64,000 nt of DNA from Chlorobiota bacterium (GTDB lineage Bacteria; Bacteroidota; Bacteroidia; Bacteroidales; JAADGE01), in the NCBI GenBank assembly GCA_013152535.1, contig JAADGE010000013.1, positions 1 through 64,000 of the forward strand, given 5' to 3'. How positions within the stretch are numbered: position 1 is the stretch's first letter; the number at the start of each line of letters is the position of its first letter. Positions 26,702-34,937 of this stretch are shown one piece after another. Under the pieces are notes generated by a model. It had not been told where the DNA came from. It made no database searches and saw only the letters and a program-made list of their open reading frames with translations. Both the position numbers and the translations under genes were made by a program.

Positions 26702-27463
26702 TTATCGTGTAAAAACAAATTTTGTTTCAGACGACAACTCATTGTTAAAACTGTAATTTTCAGAGTCAAAGCCCTTTAAGTCTTCAATTTCTTTTAGTTT
26801 ATTTTTAATAATAAAACGACACATCAAACCTCTTGCACGCTTTGCATAAATTGCAACAACTTTAAAATTATCACCTTTACTTTCTTTAAAAACAGGTGTA
26901 ATAATTTTACCGGTAACTTTATTTTCTCGTACTGCTTTATAATATTCATTTGATGCCAAATTAATTAAAATATCATCTTTTTGTTTTTGAAGAGTATCAT
27001 TAATACGTTCAGTTATTTTGCTGCCCCAAAATTCGTAAAGATTTTTTCCTGATTTTGTTTTCAGTTTTGTACCCATTTCTAATCGGTAAGGCATAATTTT
27101 ATCAAGCGGTTTTATCAATCCGTACAATCCTGAAAGCATACGCAAATGGTTTTGGGAAAACAAAATATCATCTTTCAAAAAATCATCTGTTTGCATGCCT
27201 CTGTAAACATCCCCGTTAAACATAAATAAGGCCGCTCCTGCCTCATCGTTTTCAAAAGGATATTCCCATTTTATAAACCGTTCATAATTTAATTCCGCTA
27301 ATTTCGGACTGATATTCATTAATTTTGAAAGTTCTTCTGTCCGGTAGTTTTTTAATTCAGAAATTAATAATTTACTTTCATCGGGAAATTCAATATTTGT
27401 AAAGTCGGAATATTTTAGGCTTTTTTCTTTAAGTTTTTTTGCAGGCGATATAAGGATTAGCAT
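26702..27463 (-). CDS. yaaA: Peroxide stress protein YaaA (DUF328/UPF0246)
   Basis: 253 residues. N-terminus MLILISPAKKLKEKSLKYSDFT is the family signature; later ALFMFNGDVYRGM, HLRMLSGLYGLIKPLD, PYRLEMGTKL, and LINLASNEYYKAV. YaaA proteins limit free iron and DNA damage during peroxide stress. Ends RGLMCRFIIKNKLKEIEDLK. Single gene, with its own promoter box. Confidence 0.92.
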   Translation of the reverse strand: MLILISPAKKLKEKSLKYSDFTNIEFPDESKLLISELKNYRTEELSKLMNISPKLAELNYERFIKWEYPFENDEAGAALFMFNGDVYRGMQTDDFLKDDILFSQNHLRMLSGLYGLIKPLDKIMPYRLEMGTKLKTKSGKNLYEFWGSKITERINDTLQKQKDDILINLASNEYYKAVRENKVTGKIITPVFKESKGDNFKVVAIYAKRARGLMCRFIIKNKLKEIEDLKGFDSENYSFNNELSSETKFVFTR

Positions 27464-27488
27464 CTTTCTTTATTTATAATTATAAAAA

Positions 27489-27496
27489 CAAAAATA
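27489..27496 (-). promoter_or_regulatory. -7 promoter box for yaaA
   Basis: Minus-strand TATTTTTG matches TAnnTTTG, 26 bp before the yaaA start. Confidence 0.5.
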
Positions 27497-27543
27497 CATT
27501 TATTTTCATTATAATTGCATCTTTGTAGTATTAAATAAAATTA

Positions 27544-28398
27544 ATGCCTGTAAAACAACAAATCGTTTACAACGGTACATTTATTTCCGAAACAGAAAAC
27601 TGCTTGTGTTATAATAATCGAGCTTTTTTATACGGAGACAGTATTTTTGAAACTTTGCGCGTAAACAATCGTAACATTGTTTTTTTTGATGAACACCTTA
27701 CGCGTTTGGTTTCCGGTATGCGTGTTCTAAAATACGATATCCCCGAAAAATTCACAACATTTAAATCACACCTGAAAGAAGAAATCCGGGGATTGCTTAA
27801 CAGAAATAAACATTTTAATTCTTCGCGTGTAAGAATTTCTGTGTTCAGAAAATCAGGGGGTTTATATTCCCCGGAAACTAACGAACCGGAATATATTATT
27901 TCAACAACAAAACTTGATACCGATAAATTTATTCTGAATAGCGAAGGCTTAAAAATTGCACTTTTCCCGGATATTAAAAAACCTATTAATGTATTTTCTC
28001 AATATAAAACGGCAAATTCTTTAATTTACACACTTGCCGGAGTGTATAAATCTGAAATCGGATCAGACGACAGTCTTATTATGAATGAAAAAAATCAAAT
28101 TATTGAAAGCATTTCTTCCAATATTTTTATCGTTAAGAACAAAACCATATATACACCGCCGATAACTGACGGTTGTATCAACGGCATTATGCGGTTTGAA
28201 CTTATTACATATGCAAAACTGTATGATATTCCATGCATTGAACAATCACTTACCGAAACCGATTTGTTGCAGGCAGACGAAATTTTTCTGACAAATTCAA
28301 TTCAAGGAATTCAGTGGGTTGTAGCTTACAAAAACAAACGGTATTTTAAGCGTTTGTCAGCTTTTTTAATAAATAAATTAAATGATGTTACAATTTAA
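27544..28398 (+). CDS. PLP-dependent aminotransferase class IV (aminodeoxychorismate lyase-like)
   Basis: 284 residues, fold type IV PLP enzyme. YGDSIFETLRV at the N-terminus, YKTANSLIYTLAG with the likely PLP lysine near 158, IIESISSNIFIVKNKTIYTP (about 182-202), and DEIFLTNSIQGIQWV near the end. The short N-terminus and the last motif fit the PabC/DAAT group better than branched-chain aminotransferases. The substrate cannot be fixed by eye; 4-amino-4-deoxychorismate is plausible, for folate synthesis. Overlaps the YqgE gene by 4 bp, tail to tail. Confidence 0.85.
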   Translation: MPVKQQIVYNGTFISETENCLCYNNRAFLYGDSIFETLRVNNRNIVFFDEHLTRLVSGMRVLKYDIPEKFTTFKSHLKEEIRGLLNRNKHFNSSRVRISVFRKSGGLYSPETNEPEYIISTTKLDTDKFILNSEGLKIALFPDIKKPINVFSQYKTANSLIYTLAGVYKSEIGSDDSLIMNEKNQIIESISSNIFIVKNKTIYTPPITDGCINGIMRFELITYAKLYDIPCIEQSLTETDLLQADEIFLTNSIQGIQWVVAYKNKRYFKRLSAFLINKLNDVTI

Positions 28399-28982
28399 TT
28401 TAAGTTAGGGTTTTCCGGAAAATATTGCCAAATTTTATATGGTTTATCCAGTTCCGAGACCGTTTTATTCCAAATCTTTTTATCATTTCGCATAATTGTT
28501 CCTACATCAATATCTGAAACCAACCAAAAATCTTTATTAATTTCACTCATTAATTGTTCCTTTGTCCATCCTGAATATCCGACAAAAAAACGTATTTTTG
28601 CTTCATCTAACTTTCCGACTTCCGACAAAGTTTGAATAACACTGAACTCTCCGCCCCAATATAAATTATTTTTTATCTGTACACTTCCGGGTATTTTTTC
28701 TCCGTATGTATGAATATAATAAATATGTTCACTTTCAACAGGTCCGCCGAATGATACATTTAAGTCAAAATTTCCGAATTCTGACGAAAAGTCTGAAATC
28801 TTGCGATTAAATGGTTTATTCAAAATAAATCCCACCGTTCCGTCTTCGTTATGTTCCGCCAATAAAATAATCGACCGACTGAAAATACTGTCGGGAGCAA
28901 AAGGCTCAGAAACAAGGACTAAACCTTGTTTCGGTATAATATTATTATGTTTTAATTTAAATATATCGTGTTTTTTATTCAT
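28395..28982 (-). CDS. YqgE/AlgH family protein
   Basis: 195 residues, single domain. PKQGLVLVSEPFAPDSIFSR then VGFILNKPFNRKI, FGGPVESEHIYYIHTYG and FFVGYSGWTKEQLMSEI are the conserved features. The family's biochemical role is unknown. It was once thought to be a regulator of alginate (AlgH). No neighbour suggests a partner. Confidence 0.9.
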   Translation of the reverse strand: MNKKHDIFKLKHNNIIPKQGLVLVSEPFAPDSIFSRSIILLAEHNEDGTVGFILNKPFNRKISDFSSEFGNFDLNVSFGGPVESEHIYYIHTYGEKIPGSVQIKNNLYWGGEFSVIQTLSEVGKLDEAKIRFFVGYSGWTKEQLMSEINKDFWLVSDIDVGTIMRNDKKIWNKTVSELDKPYKIWQYFPENPNLN

Positions 28983-29064
28983 TCCCGAATTATATTTTCA
29001 GTAAAATTTATTTCAATAAAAGTGCCGATTTTTATATTTATCATTTAAAAACAAATTTAATTTA

Positions 29065-29072
29065 TATTTTTG
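29065..29072 (+). promoter_or_regulatory. -7 promoter box for the wza-wzc operon
   Basis: TATTTTTG matches TAnnTTTG, 30 bp before the wza-like start codon. Confidence 0.55.
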
Positions 29073-29102
29073 TAAGATAATCAAATTTTCGGAAAAACTA
29101 AT

Positions 29103-29888
29103 ATGAAACAATTTTCTTTTTTATTAATAAGTGTTCTTATATTAATTCATTTTTCTTCTTGTAATCGACGTGTTCGCTATATTTATAAAGAGGATCAAAA
29201 AGCTGATACGGTTTATACTTATTCAATAAAATCAGAACCTTATCAATTAAAACCAAATGACGTTTTACAAATTAAAATTATTACACCGAATCCGGATATA
29301 AACAAGCTTTTTAAAATTGACGAACAAAGCAATAATATAAATCAAAATATGAACGGCAGTAATTTTTATTTATCCGGCTTTACGGTTAATGATACCGGAT
29401 ATGTTCAAATTCCCGTTCTCGGAAATATTGAAGCTGAAGGAAAAACTGTTTCGGAATTTCGTTCAGATGTTACAACTAAAACACATCAATATTTAAAAAA
29501 TGCAATTGTCAACGTAAAATTTGTAAGTTTTAAAATCTCATTTCTCGGTGAAGTAAATAACAAAGGTCCCGTATATATTTATCAAGATAATATTGATATT
29601 TTAGAAGCAGTGTCAAGAGCCGGCGGTGTTTCTGATTATGCCGATATGCGAAATGTTACCGTTGTTCGGAATGAAAATAATATGCGTTTAGTTTACAAAC
29701 TTGATTTAACTCAACGAAAATTATTAACATCCGATAAATTTTATTTATATCCTGATGATATAATAATTATCAACCCGATAAAAGCAAAAATTGCACAAAT
29801 GAATTTTAAGGATTACTTCTTTTTCTTTTCTGCCGTAACATCGGCATTAAGTACAACAGCAATTATAATTAACCTTTTTGCAAAATAA
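29103..29888 (+). CDS. Polysaccharide export outer-membrane lipoprotein (Wza-like)
   Basis: 261 residues. Lipoprotein signal with Cys20 (LIHFSSCNRR). Poly_export domain at about 50-135 (YQLKPNDVLQIKI; VNDTGYVQIPVLGNI) followed by an SLBB domain (FLGEVNNKGPVYIYQDNIDI; EAVSRAGG). A C-terminal membrane helix (FFFFSAVTSALSTTAIIINLF), typical of this family, spans the outer membrane. Forms the export channel with the Wzc protein encoded 13 bp downstream. Confidence 0.92.
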   Translation: MKQFSFLLISVLILIHFSSCNRRVRYIYKEDQKADTVYTYSIKSEPYQLKPNDVLQIKIITPNPDINKLFKIDEQSNNINQNMNGSNFYLSGFTVNDTGYVQIPVLGNIEAEGKTVSEFRSDVTTKTHQYLKNAIVNVKFVSFKISFLGEVNNKGPVYIYQDNIDILEAVSRAGGVSDYADMRNVTVVRNENNMRLVYKLDLTQRKLLTSDKFYLYPDDIIIINPIKAKIAQMNFKDYFFFFSAVTSALSTTAIIINLFAK

Positions 29889-29901
29889 TAAATGAGCTCA
29901 A

Positions 29902-32301
29902 ATGACAGATGTTTATAATCAATCGGAAGATAATGCAAATAAAGGTTTTGAAATAAAAAAGTTCTTTTTTAAAGCAATTTCTTACTGGTATTTATTTGTT
30001 TTATCAATCTTAATATCATTTTTTGCTGCTCGCTGGATAACAAAATATGCAATTCCCACCTATGGATTGCATGCAACCGTAATGCTTAAAAATGAAAGCA
30101 ACGAAGAAGAAGTTGCCGGAGGATTAACCTTATTTGCAAAGCGCAAAAACATTGATACTCAAATGGGAATTCTGAAATCCTACTCTTTAAGCAAAACTGC
30201 TGTCGAAGAACTGAATTTTGAAACTTCATATTTCAGAGACGAACGATTTAAAACAAATTATGAAATTTATAATAAATCACCATTCATTGTTAATTTCGAC
30301 ACAACATCTCATCAATATAACAATGTTCCCGTATATGTTATTTTTCAATCTGAAGACCTGTTGAAGGTCATTATTAAACCTTTTAATGTTGAAAAAACCA
30401 TTCATATCGGAGAACCGTTTAAATATAAAGATTTTAGTTTTAATATTACTTACAGAGATTCTCTGTCCTTTGATTCTTCAATAATCGGAAATAACTATTT
30501 CTTTATTAAACAAACAGTTAACAGTATTGTTCAGGATTATTTATCCCGATTAAAGATTGATGTAAGCCCCGAAAAAAGTTCCATTTTATGGTTGTGGATG
30601 GTCGGAACCGTTCCTCAAAAAGACGCTGATTATTTAAACAAACTGATTGAAATATATATTCGCAACGGATTAGCGGAAAAAAATCAAAAAGCAGCCAGTA
30701 TCATTAAATTTATTGATCAGCAATTAGAAGGCGTTTCCGATTCATTGAAAAAAACAGAAGCAAGTATGCAACTGTTTAAACAACAAAACCGATCAATTGA
30801 TATCAGCAATGAAGGAATGCTGCTTCTTACAAAACTTACCGAGCTTCAAAAATATTACGAACTTCAAAAGAAAAAATTAAGCTATTATAAATATGTAATT
30901 AAACAACTTAATAAAAATAAATTTGTCAGTTCCTTAACGGCACCTTCAGTAATGGAAATAAACGACCCGGTTTTATTGAGTTATCTTGAAAAACTTTCAG
31001 ATGCTGTAACAAAAAGAGACGAGTTAGATTTTAATGTCAGAAGTGATATTCCGATTTCGGAAAAATTAGATTTACAAATTCAAAATATTCAAAATCAAAT
31101 TCGAATTCATGCACAAAAGAATGTTGATGTTACCGAAAATGAAATACAAACAGTAAACAATAATATTACAAAAGTTAATGCAAGTATTAATAAATTACCG
31201 GTTTCGGAGCGACAAATTATCAATATCCAAAGAAAATTCAATATCAACGATGAAATATATACACTGCTTTTAAGAAGACGCACCGAAGCTGCAATTACAC
31301 AAGCATCAAATAAAGCCGATACAAAAATGCTGGATCCGGCAAGACCGGAAACTGCTGAAAAAAAATCTCCCGATGCTGCCGGAAATTCAAAAAAAGGAAT
31401 TTTATTCGGTTTATTAATTCCGATACTGTTAATAGTTGTTCTGGAATTCTTTAATAATAAAATTGAAGACAAATCAGATATTGAAAGCAGAACTAACATT
31501 CCGATTTACGGTACAATAGGAAGAAATAAAACAAAAACAAATATTCCTGCCGCAAAATATCCGAAAGCACCTATTACTGAAGCATTCAGAGCCCTCAGAA
31601 CGAACCTTCAATTTATCTTAAAAAGAAAAGATAAAAAAATAATTGCAGTAACATCATCAATAAGCGGAGAAGGAAAATCTTTTATAGCATTAAATCTTGC
31701 TTCTGTAGTTGCACTGTCAGAAAAGAAAACATTATTAGTAGGTTTAGATTTAAGAAAGTCAAAATTGCAAAATGAATTTGATTACAATAATCGATTCGGA
31801 ATGAGCACCTATTTAGTTGACCGGTGCAATTACGAAGATGTGATTCAAAAAAGTTCGGTAAACCATTTATTTCTTGCTCTTTCCGGACCTGTTCCGCCAA
31901 ATCCTGCCGAATTAATTGAATCGGAAAGAATGCAACAGTTTTTTGAAAATGCGAAAAAAGACTTTGATTACATTATTATTGATACACCTCCTATTGCCGT
32001 TGTTACGGATGCACTGCTTATTAATGAAATTGCAGATGCTTTTTTATATGTTGTTCGTCAATCCTTTTCTTCCAAAAACGTGCTTAAATTATTAGAAGAT
32101 GCAAAAAAAGAGGGTAATCTGCAAAATCTCGGGATTATTTTAAACGACGTTCAAATTAAAAAGGGATACGGATACAGCCACGGATACGGATACGGATACG
32201 GATACGGATACGGACAAGGTTATTACGGAGAATTTGATATCCGAAAAGAAGAGACATTTATAAAAAAACTTTTAAAATCCTTTAAAATAAAAAAATCATG
32301 A
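29902..32301 (+). CDS. Polysaccharide co-polymerase / tyrosine autokinase (Wzc-like)
   Basis: 799 residues; controls chain length and export. N-terminal Wzz domain with membrane segments near 34-51 and 495-512 and a long coiled coil between. BY-kinase domain: Walker A TSSISGEGKS (about 583-592), Walker A' VGLDLRKSK (612-620), Walker B DYIIIDTPP (690-698). The tail (about 753-776) is a run of Gly-Tyr dipeptides encoded by GGATAC repeats, serving as the autophosphorylated tyrosine cluster. Overlaps the next gene by 4 bp. Confidence 0.93.
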   Translation: MTDVYNQSEDNANKGFEIKKFFFKAISYWYLFVLSILISFFAARWITKYAIPTYGLHATVMLKNESNEEEVAGGLTLFAKRKNIDTQMGILKSYSLSKTAVEELNFETSYFRDERFKTNYEIYNKSPFIVNFDTTSHQYNNVPVYVIFQSEDLLKVIIKPFNVEKTIHIGEPFKYKDFSFNITYRDSLSFDSSIIGNNYFFIKQTVNSIVQDYLSRLKIDVSPEKSSILWLWMVGTVPQKDADYLNKLIEIYIRNGLAEKNQKAASIIKFIDQQLEGVSDSLKKTEASMQLFKQQNRSIDISNEGMLLLTKLTELQKYYELQKKKLSYYKYVIKQLNKNKFVSSLTAPSVMEINDPVLLSYLEKLSDAVTKRDELDFNVRSDIPISEKLDLQIQNIQNQIRIHAQKNVDVTENEIQTVNNNITKVNASINKLPVSERQIINIQRKFNINDEIYTLLLRRRTEAAITQASNKADTKMLDPARPETAEKKSPDAAGNSKKGILFGLLIPILLIVVLEFFNNKIEDKSDIESRTNIPIYGTIGRNKTKTNIPAAKYPKAPITEAFRALRTNLQFILKRKDKKIIAVTSSISGEGKSFIALNLASVVALSEKKTLLVGLDLRKSKLQNEFDYNNRFGMSTYLVDRCNYEDVIQKSSVNHLFLALSGPVPPNPAELIESERMQQFFENAKKDFDYIIIDTPPIAVVTDALLINEIADAFLYVVRQSFSSKNVLKLLEDAKKEGNLQNLGIILNDVQIKKGYGYSHGYGYGYGYGYGQGYYGEFDIRKEETFIKKLLKSFKIKKS
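32163..32216 (+). repeat. GGATAC hexanucleotide repeat coding a Gly-Tyr tail
   Basis: Around nine GGATAC units, one interrupted by AGCCAC and ending in GGACAA, encode consecutive Gly-Tyr pairs at the Wzc C-terminus. Unit changes are in frame, so slippage would alter tail length without breaking the frame. Confidence 0.85.
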
Positions 32302-33482
32302 AAAAATTTGATCCGGCTACTGAACTAAATAAATTAGAACAATTCGGAGAATTCGGAGGCGTAAATCCGTCAATTACCGATTCGGCAACTTATACATTCC
32401 TCGGTGCAGAAACAATGGTTGATACTTTTCACGGCGAAACTGAAGGTTGTTTCTTATATTCAAGACATTGGAATCCGACTAATAAATATTTATCTGATGC
32501 ACTGGCTGCAATGGAAGGAACTGAAGCTGCATGGGTAACAGCATCCGGAATGGCAGCCATTACTTCGGCAATTTTACAATTGTGTAATTCGGGTGATCAT
32601 ATTGTTTCATCCGTAACTACTTACGGCGGAACTTTTGCTTTCTTAAAATATTATCTGCAAAAATTTAATATTGATGTTTCTTTTGTTATTCCCACCGATT
32701 TGGATGCCTTTAAAAATGCAATAAAACCAAATACAAAAGTTATTTATACCGAAACGGTTTCAAACCCTCTTTTGCAAATTTCAGATATTCCGGCAATGTC
32801 AAAAATTGCAAAAAAATGCGGTGCAAAATTAATTGTTGATAATACCTTTTCGCCAATGATGATTTCTCCGTATAAACTCGGTGCTGATATTGTTGTTTAC
32901 AGTATGACAAAATTTATTAACGGAAAAAATGATTGCGTTGCCGGTGCCATATGCGGCAGTCTGGAATATATCAATTCTTTAATTGACTTAAACACCGGAA
33001 CGACAATGTTGCTCGGACCGGTTTTAGATCCGATGCGTTCTTCAAGTATTCTGAAAAACTTATACACATTACATATTAGAATGAAACAACACAGCAAAAA
33101 CGCCCAATACCTTTCAGAACGCTTTACTGAAAACGGAACAAAAGTTTTTTATCCCGGAATGAAAGAACATCCCGGACACGAATTGTTAAGCTCAATGATG
33201 AATAAAGAATTCGGATACGGCGGTATGATTGCCATTGACTTGGAAACAAAAGAAAAAGCCTATCAATTTATGGAAAAAGCAGAAAAAGCCGGTGTCGGAT
33301 ATTTAGCTGTCAGCTTGGGTTATTTTAAAACCTTATTCAGCAATTCCGGAAGCAGCACATCTTCCGAAGTTCCTGAAGATGTTCAAAAAGAAATGGGAAT
33401 GTCTCCGGGTTTAGTTCGTTTTTCGGTAGGACTGGATAATGACATCGAAAACACTTGGGAATTAATTAAAAACTGTTTGTAA
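32298..33482 (+). CDS. Methionine gamma-lyase / cystathionine-type PLP enzyme (intact copy)
   Basis: 394 residues. PLP lysine in YSMTKFINGKND (Lys205), SGMAAITS (83-90), YSRHWNPTNKYL (54-65), VDNTFSPM. The insertion of a Trp in the substrate loop (SRHWNPT, where the broken paralogue at 3489 has TRIGNPT) suggests a different substrate. It starts with ATGA overlapping the Wzc stop, so it is translated with the polysaccharide genes, an unusual setting for a sulfur amino acid enzyme. Followed by a terminator. Confidence 0.9.
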   Translation: MKKFDPATELNKLEQFGEFGGVNPSITDSATYTFLGAETMVDTFHGETEGCFLYSRHWNPTNKYLSDALAAMEGTEAAWVTASGMAAITSAILQLCNSGDHIVSSVTTYGGTFAFLKYYLQKFNIDVSFVIPTDLDAFKNAIKPNTKVIYTETVSNPLLQISDIPAMSKIAKKCGAKLIVDNTFSPMMISPYKLGADIVVYSMTKFINGKNDCVAGAICGSLEYINSLIDLNTGTTMLLGPVLDPMRSSSILKNLYTLHIRMKQHSKNAQYLSERFTENGTKVFYPGMKEHPGHELLSSMMNKEFGYGGMIAIDLETKEKAYQFMEKAEKAGVGYLAVSLGYFKTLFSNSGSSTSSEVPEDVQKEMGMSPGLVRFSVGLDNDIENTWELIKNCL

Positions 33483-33520
33483 CAAATTATAATAAAAAGC
33501 GTTATATTTATAATAATACG

Positions 33521-33560
33521 GAAGGAATAAACTTCAATAACAGCTTATTCCTTCTTTTTT
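33521..33560 (+). terminator. Rho-independent terminator
   Basis: GAAGGAATAA pairs with TTATTCCTTC across 14 bases and is followed by six T, 38 bp past the methionine gamma-lyase-type gene. Confidence 0.85.
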
Positions 33561-33578
33561 AATTCAAACTGTAAAACT

Positions 33579-34304
33579 ATGAAATCATTAAAAATTATTC
33601 TTTTAATTCTTTTAACAGGAAATTTTGCTTTCGGACAAACAAAAGACACAACGTCAATAAAGAAGACACACAATAAAGAAATTTTCGGTGCAAATAAAAC
33701 TCATTATGTTTATGCTTATTTCAATTTTATGTTTGCAACACCTCCCAAAGAGGGAACGGATGCCGATATTTTCTACGGAAAGTCGCATTCTGTTTCTTAC
33801 GGGGTGCGTTATAGATTTAAAATTGCCGATTTTTTTGCCGTAGGTGCCGGTTTAAATTACACTTATTATGCTTGGCATTTTAAACAAGAAGACGGTAAAA
33901 AAATTCCGACATCAAATATTTATGATAAAGAAAAATTAAAAATAAACACTTTGGGTTCCGATGTTTTTTTACGGTTTAATTTCGGAAAACGAAATAATAC
34001 AGTCGGAAATTACATTGATATGGGCGGATATGGTGATTGGGATTTTTATGACTCAAGAGTATTTACAAATTTTGTAAATAATACAAATCCTGACGGATTT
34101 TCCACAAATACCGGAATTAATTCCAAACTTAATTATTTAAATAAAATAAATTACGGTGCAGAAGTTCGTATCGGATACGGGAAGGTTGTTTTATTTACAA
34201 AATATCGCTTGTCCGATATGTTTACAAACAGATACAAAGAGGCTATCAGTAATACAGAATTACCGCGTCTGTCGGTCGGTGTTGAAATCGGCTTTCATAA
34301 ATAA
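33579..34304 (+). CDS. Outer-membrane beta-barrel protein, unknown
   Basis: 241 residues with a cleavable signal (NFAFGQ at 15-20). The mature protein has alternating aromatic strands (YVYAYFNFMF; SVSYGVRYRFKIADFFAVG; SVGVEIGFH at the end), fitting a small beta-barrel that ends in an aromatic strand. The centre has a loop with GFSTNTGINSKLNYLNKINYG. No family was recognised. It is separated from the upstream operon by a terminator and has no clear partner. Confidence 0.65.
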   Translation: MKSLKIILLILLTGNFAFGQTKDTTSIKKTHNKEIFGANKTHYVYAYFNFMFATPPKEGTDADIFYGKSHSVSYGVRYRFKIADFFAVGAGLNYTYYAWHFKQEDGKKIPTSNIYDKEKLKINTLGSDVFLRFNFGKRNNTVGNYIDMGGYGDWDFYDSRVFTNFVNNTNPDGFSTNTGINSKLNYLNKINYGAEVRIGYGKVVLFTKYRLSDMFTNRYKEAISNTELPRLSVGVEIGFHK

Positions 34305-34310
34305 CAAGTT

Positions 34311-34487
34311 GTGATTTGCAATTTTTGTAAAGAAAAAATCCCGGATGATGCCTTTGAATGTCCTAACTGCAAAATTCCGACAGATGAAACCGGTATTCTG
34401 AAAGAAGCCGTTTATATTTGCCCTGTTTGCGGTGCCGAAAATCCCCCCGGTGAACGAAAATGTATGTTCTGTTGCAGTTTGTTTTAA
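34311..34487 (+). CDS. Small double zinc-ribbon protein
   Basis: 58 residues, read from a GTG at 34311 to TAA at 34485-34487. It contains CNFC (3-6), CPNC (17-20), CPVC (37-40) and CMFCC (51-55): four CxxC pairs, each pair-of-pairs able to hold one zinc. The gene starts 6 bp after the preceding gene and overlaps the converging thioredoxin gene by 4 bp. Tiny zinc-ribbon proteins of this form are common and of unknown role. The tight spacing supports that it is real. Confidence 0.7.
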   Translation: MICNFCKEKIPDDAFECPNCKIPTDETGILKEAVYICPVCGAENPPGERKCMFCCSLF

Positions 34488-34822
34488 TTTTGAAAAAGCA
34501 TATTATACGGTCTTTGAATTTGTTCGCCTAATTCGTTAATACCTATATTTCTGCTTTTTCTGAACATTTCTCTGCCACCGAAATAACAAACAACCGTAGG
34601 AACGGCAAAAACTTTATTTTGTCCGGAAATTTCAGGGGTTAAAACCGTATCGGCATAAAACATTTTCATTTTAGGAAAATGATTTTCAAGTAATTCGGTA
34701 ACTTTCGGCTTTAATACTTTGCAAACATTACATTGTTCGTGTGAAAAATAGACTAGCACTGCATTTTCTTTATTTAAAATATTTTGAAATTCTGATATAT
34801 CCGATATTGCAGCGTATGACAT
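34484..34822 (-). CDS. Thioredoxin-fold protein
   Basis: 112 residues without a signal peptide, so cytoplasmic. Active-site CNVC (Cys31, Cys34) after VLVYFSHEQ, and the cis-proline in FAVPTVVCYFGGREMF. Resembles a bare thioredoxin. The Trp of the classic WCGPC is absent (QCNVC), so redox potential and partner may differ. The neighbour on the opposite strand is the zinc-ribbon protein. Confidence 0.88.
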   Translation of the reverse strand: MSYAAISDISEFQNILNKENAVLVYFSHEQCNVCKVLKPKVTELLENHFPKMKMFYADTVLTPEISGQNKVFAVPTVVCYFGGREMFRKSRNIGINELGEQIQRPYNMLFQN

Positions 34823-34843
34823 GGTTCCTTTTTAAAAGTTCGG

Positions 34844-34851
34844 CAAATATA
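34844..34851 (-). promoter_or_regulatory. -7 promoter box for the thioredoxin gene
   Basis: Minus-strand TATATTTG matches TAnnTTTG, 22 bp before the start, with AAAAGGA as a plausible ribosome site. Confidence 0.55.
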
Positions 34852-34937
34852 AAAACAAATTAAAATTTCATAAGCAGATTAGTATAAATTAAATTTCCGT
34901 TCATTATTTAGAATTTTATCTTTACAAAAAAATCCGG

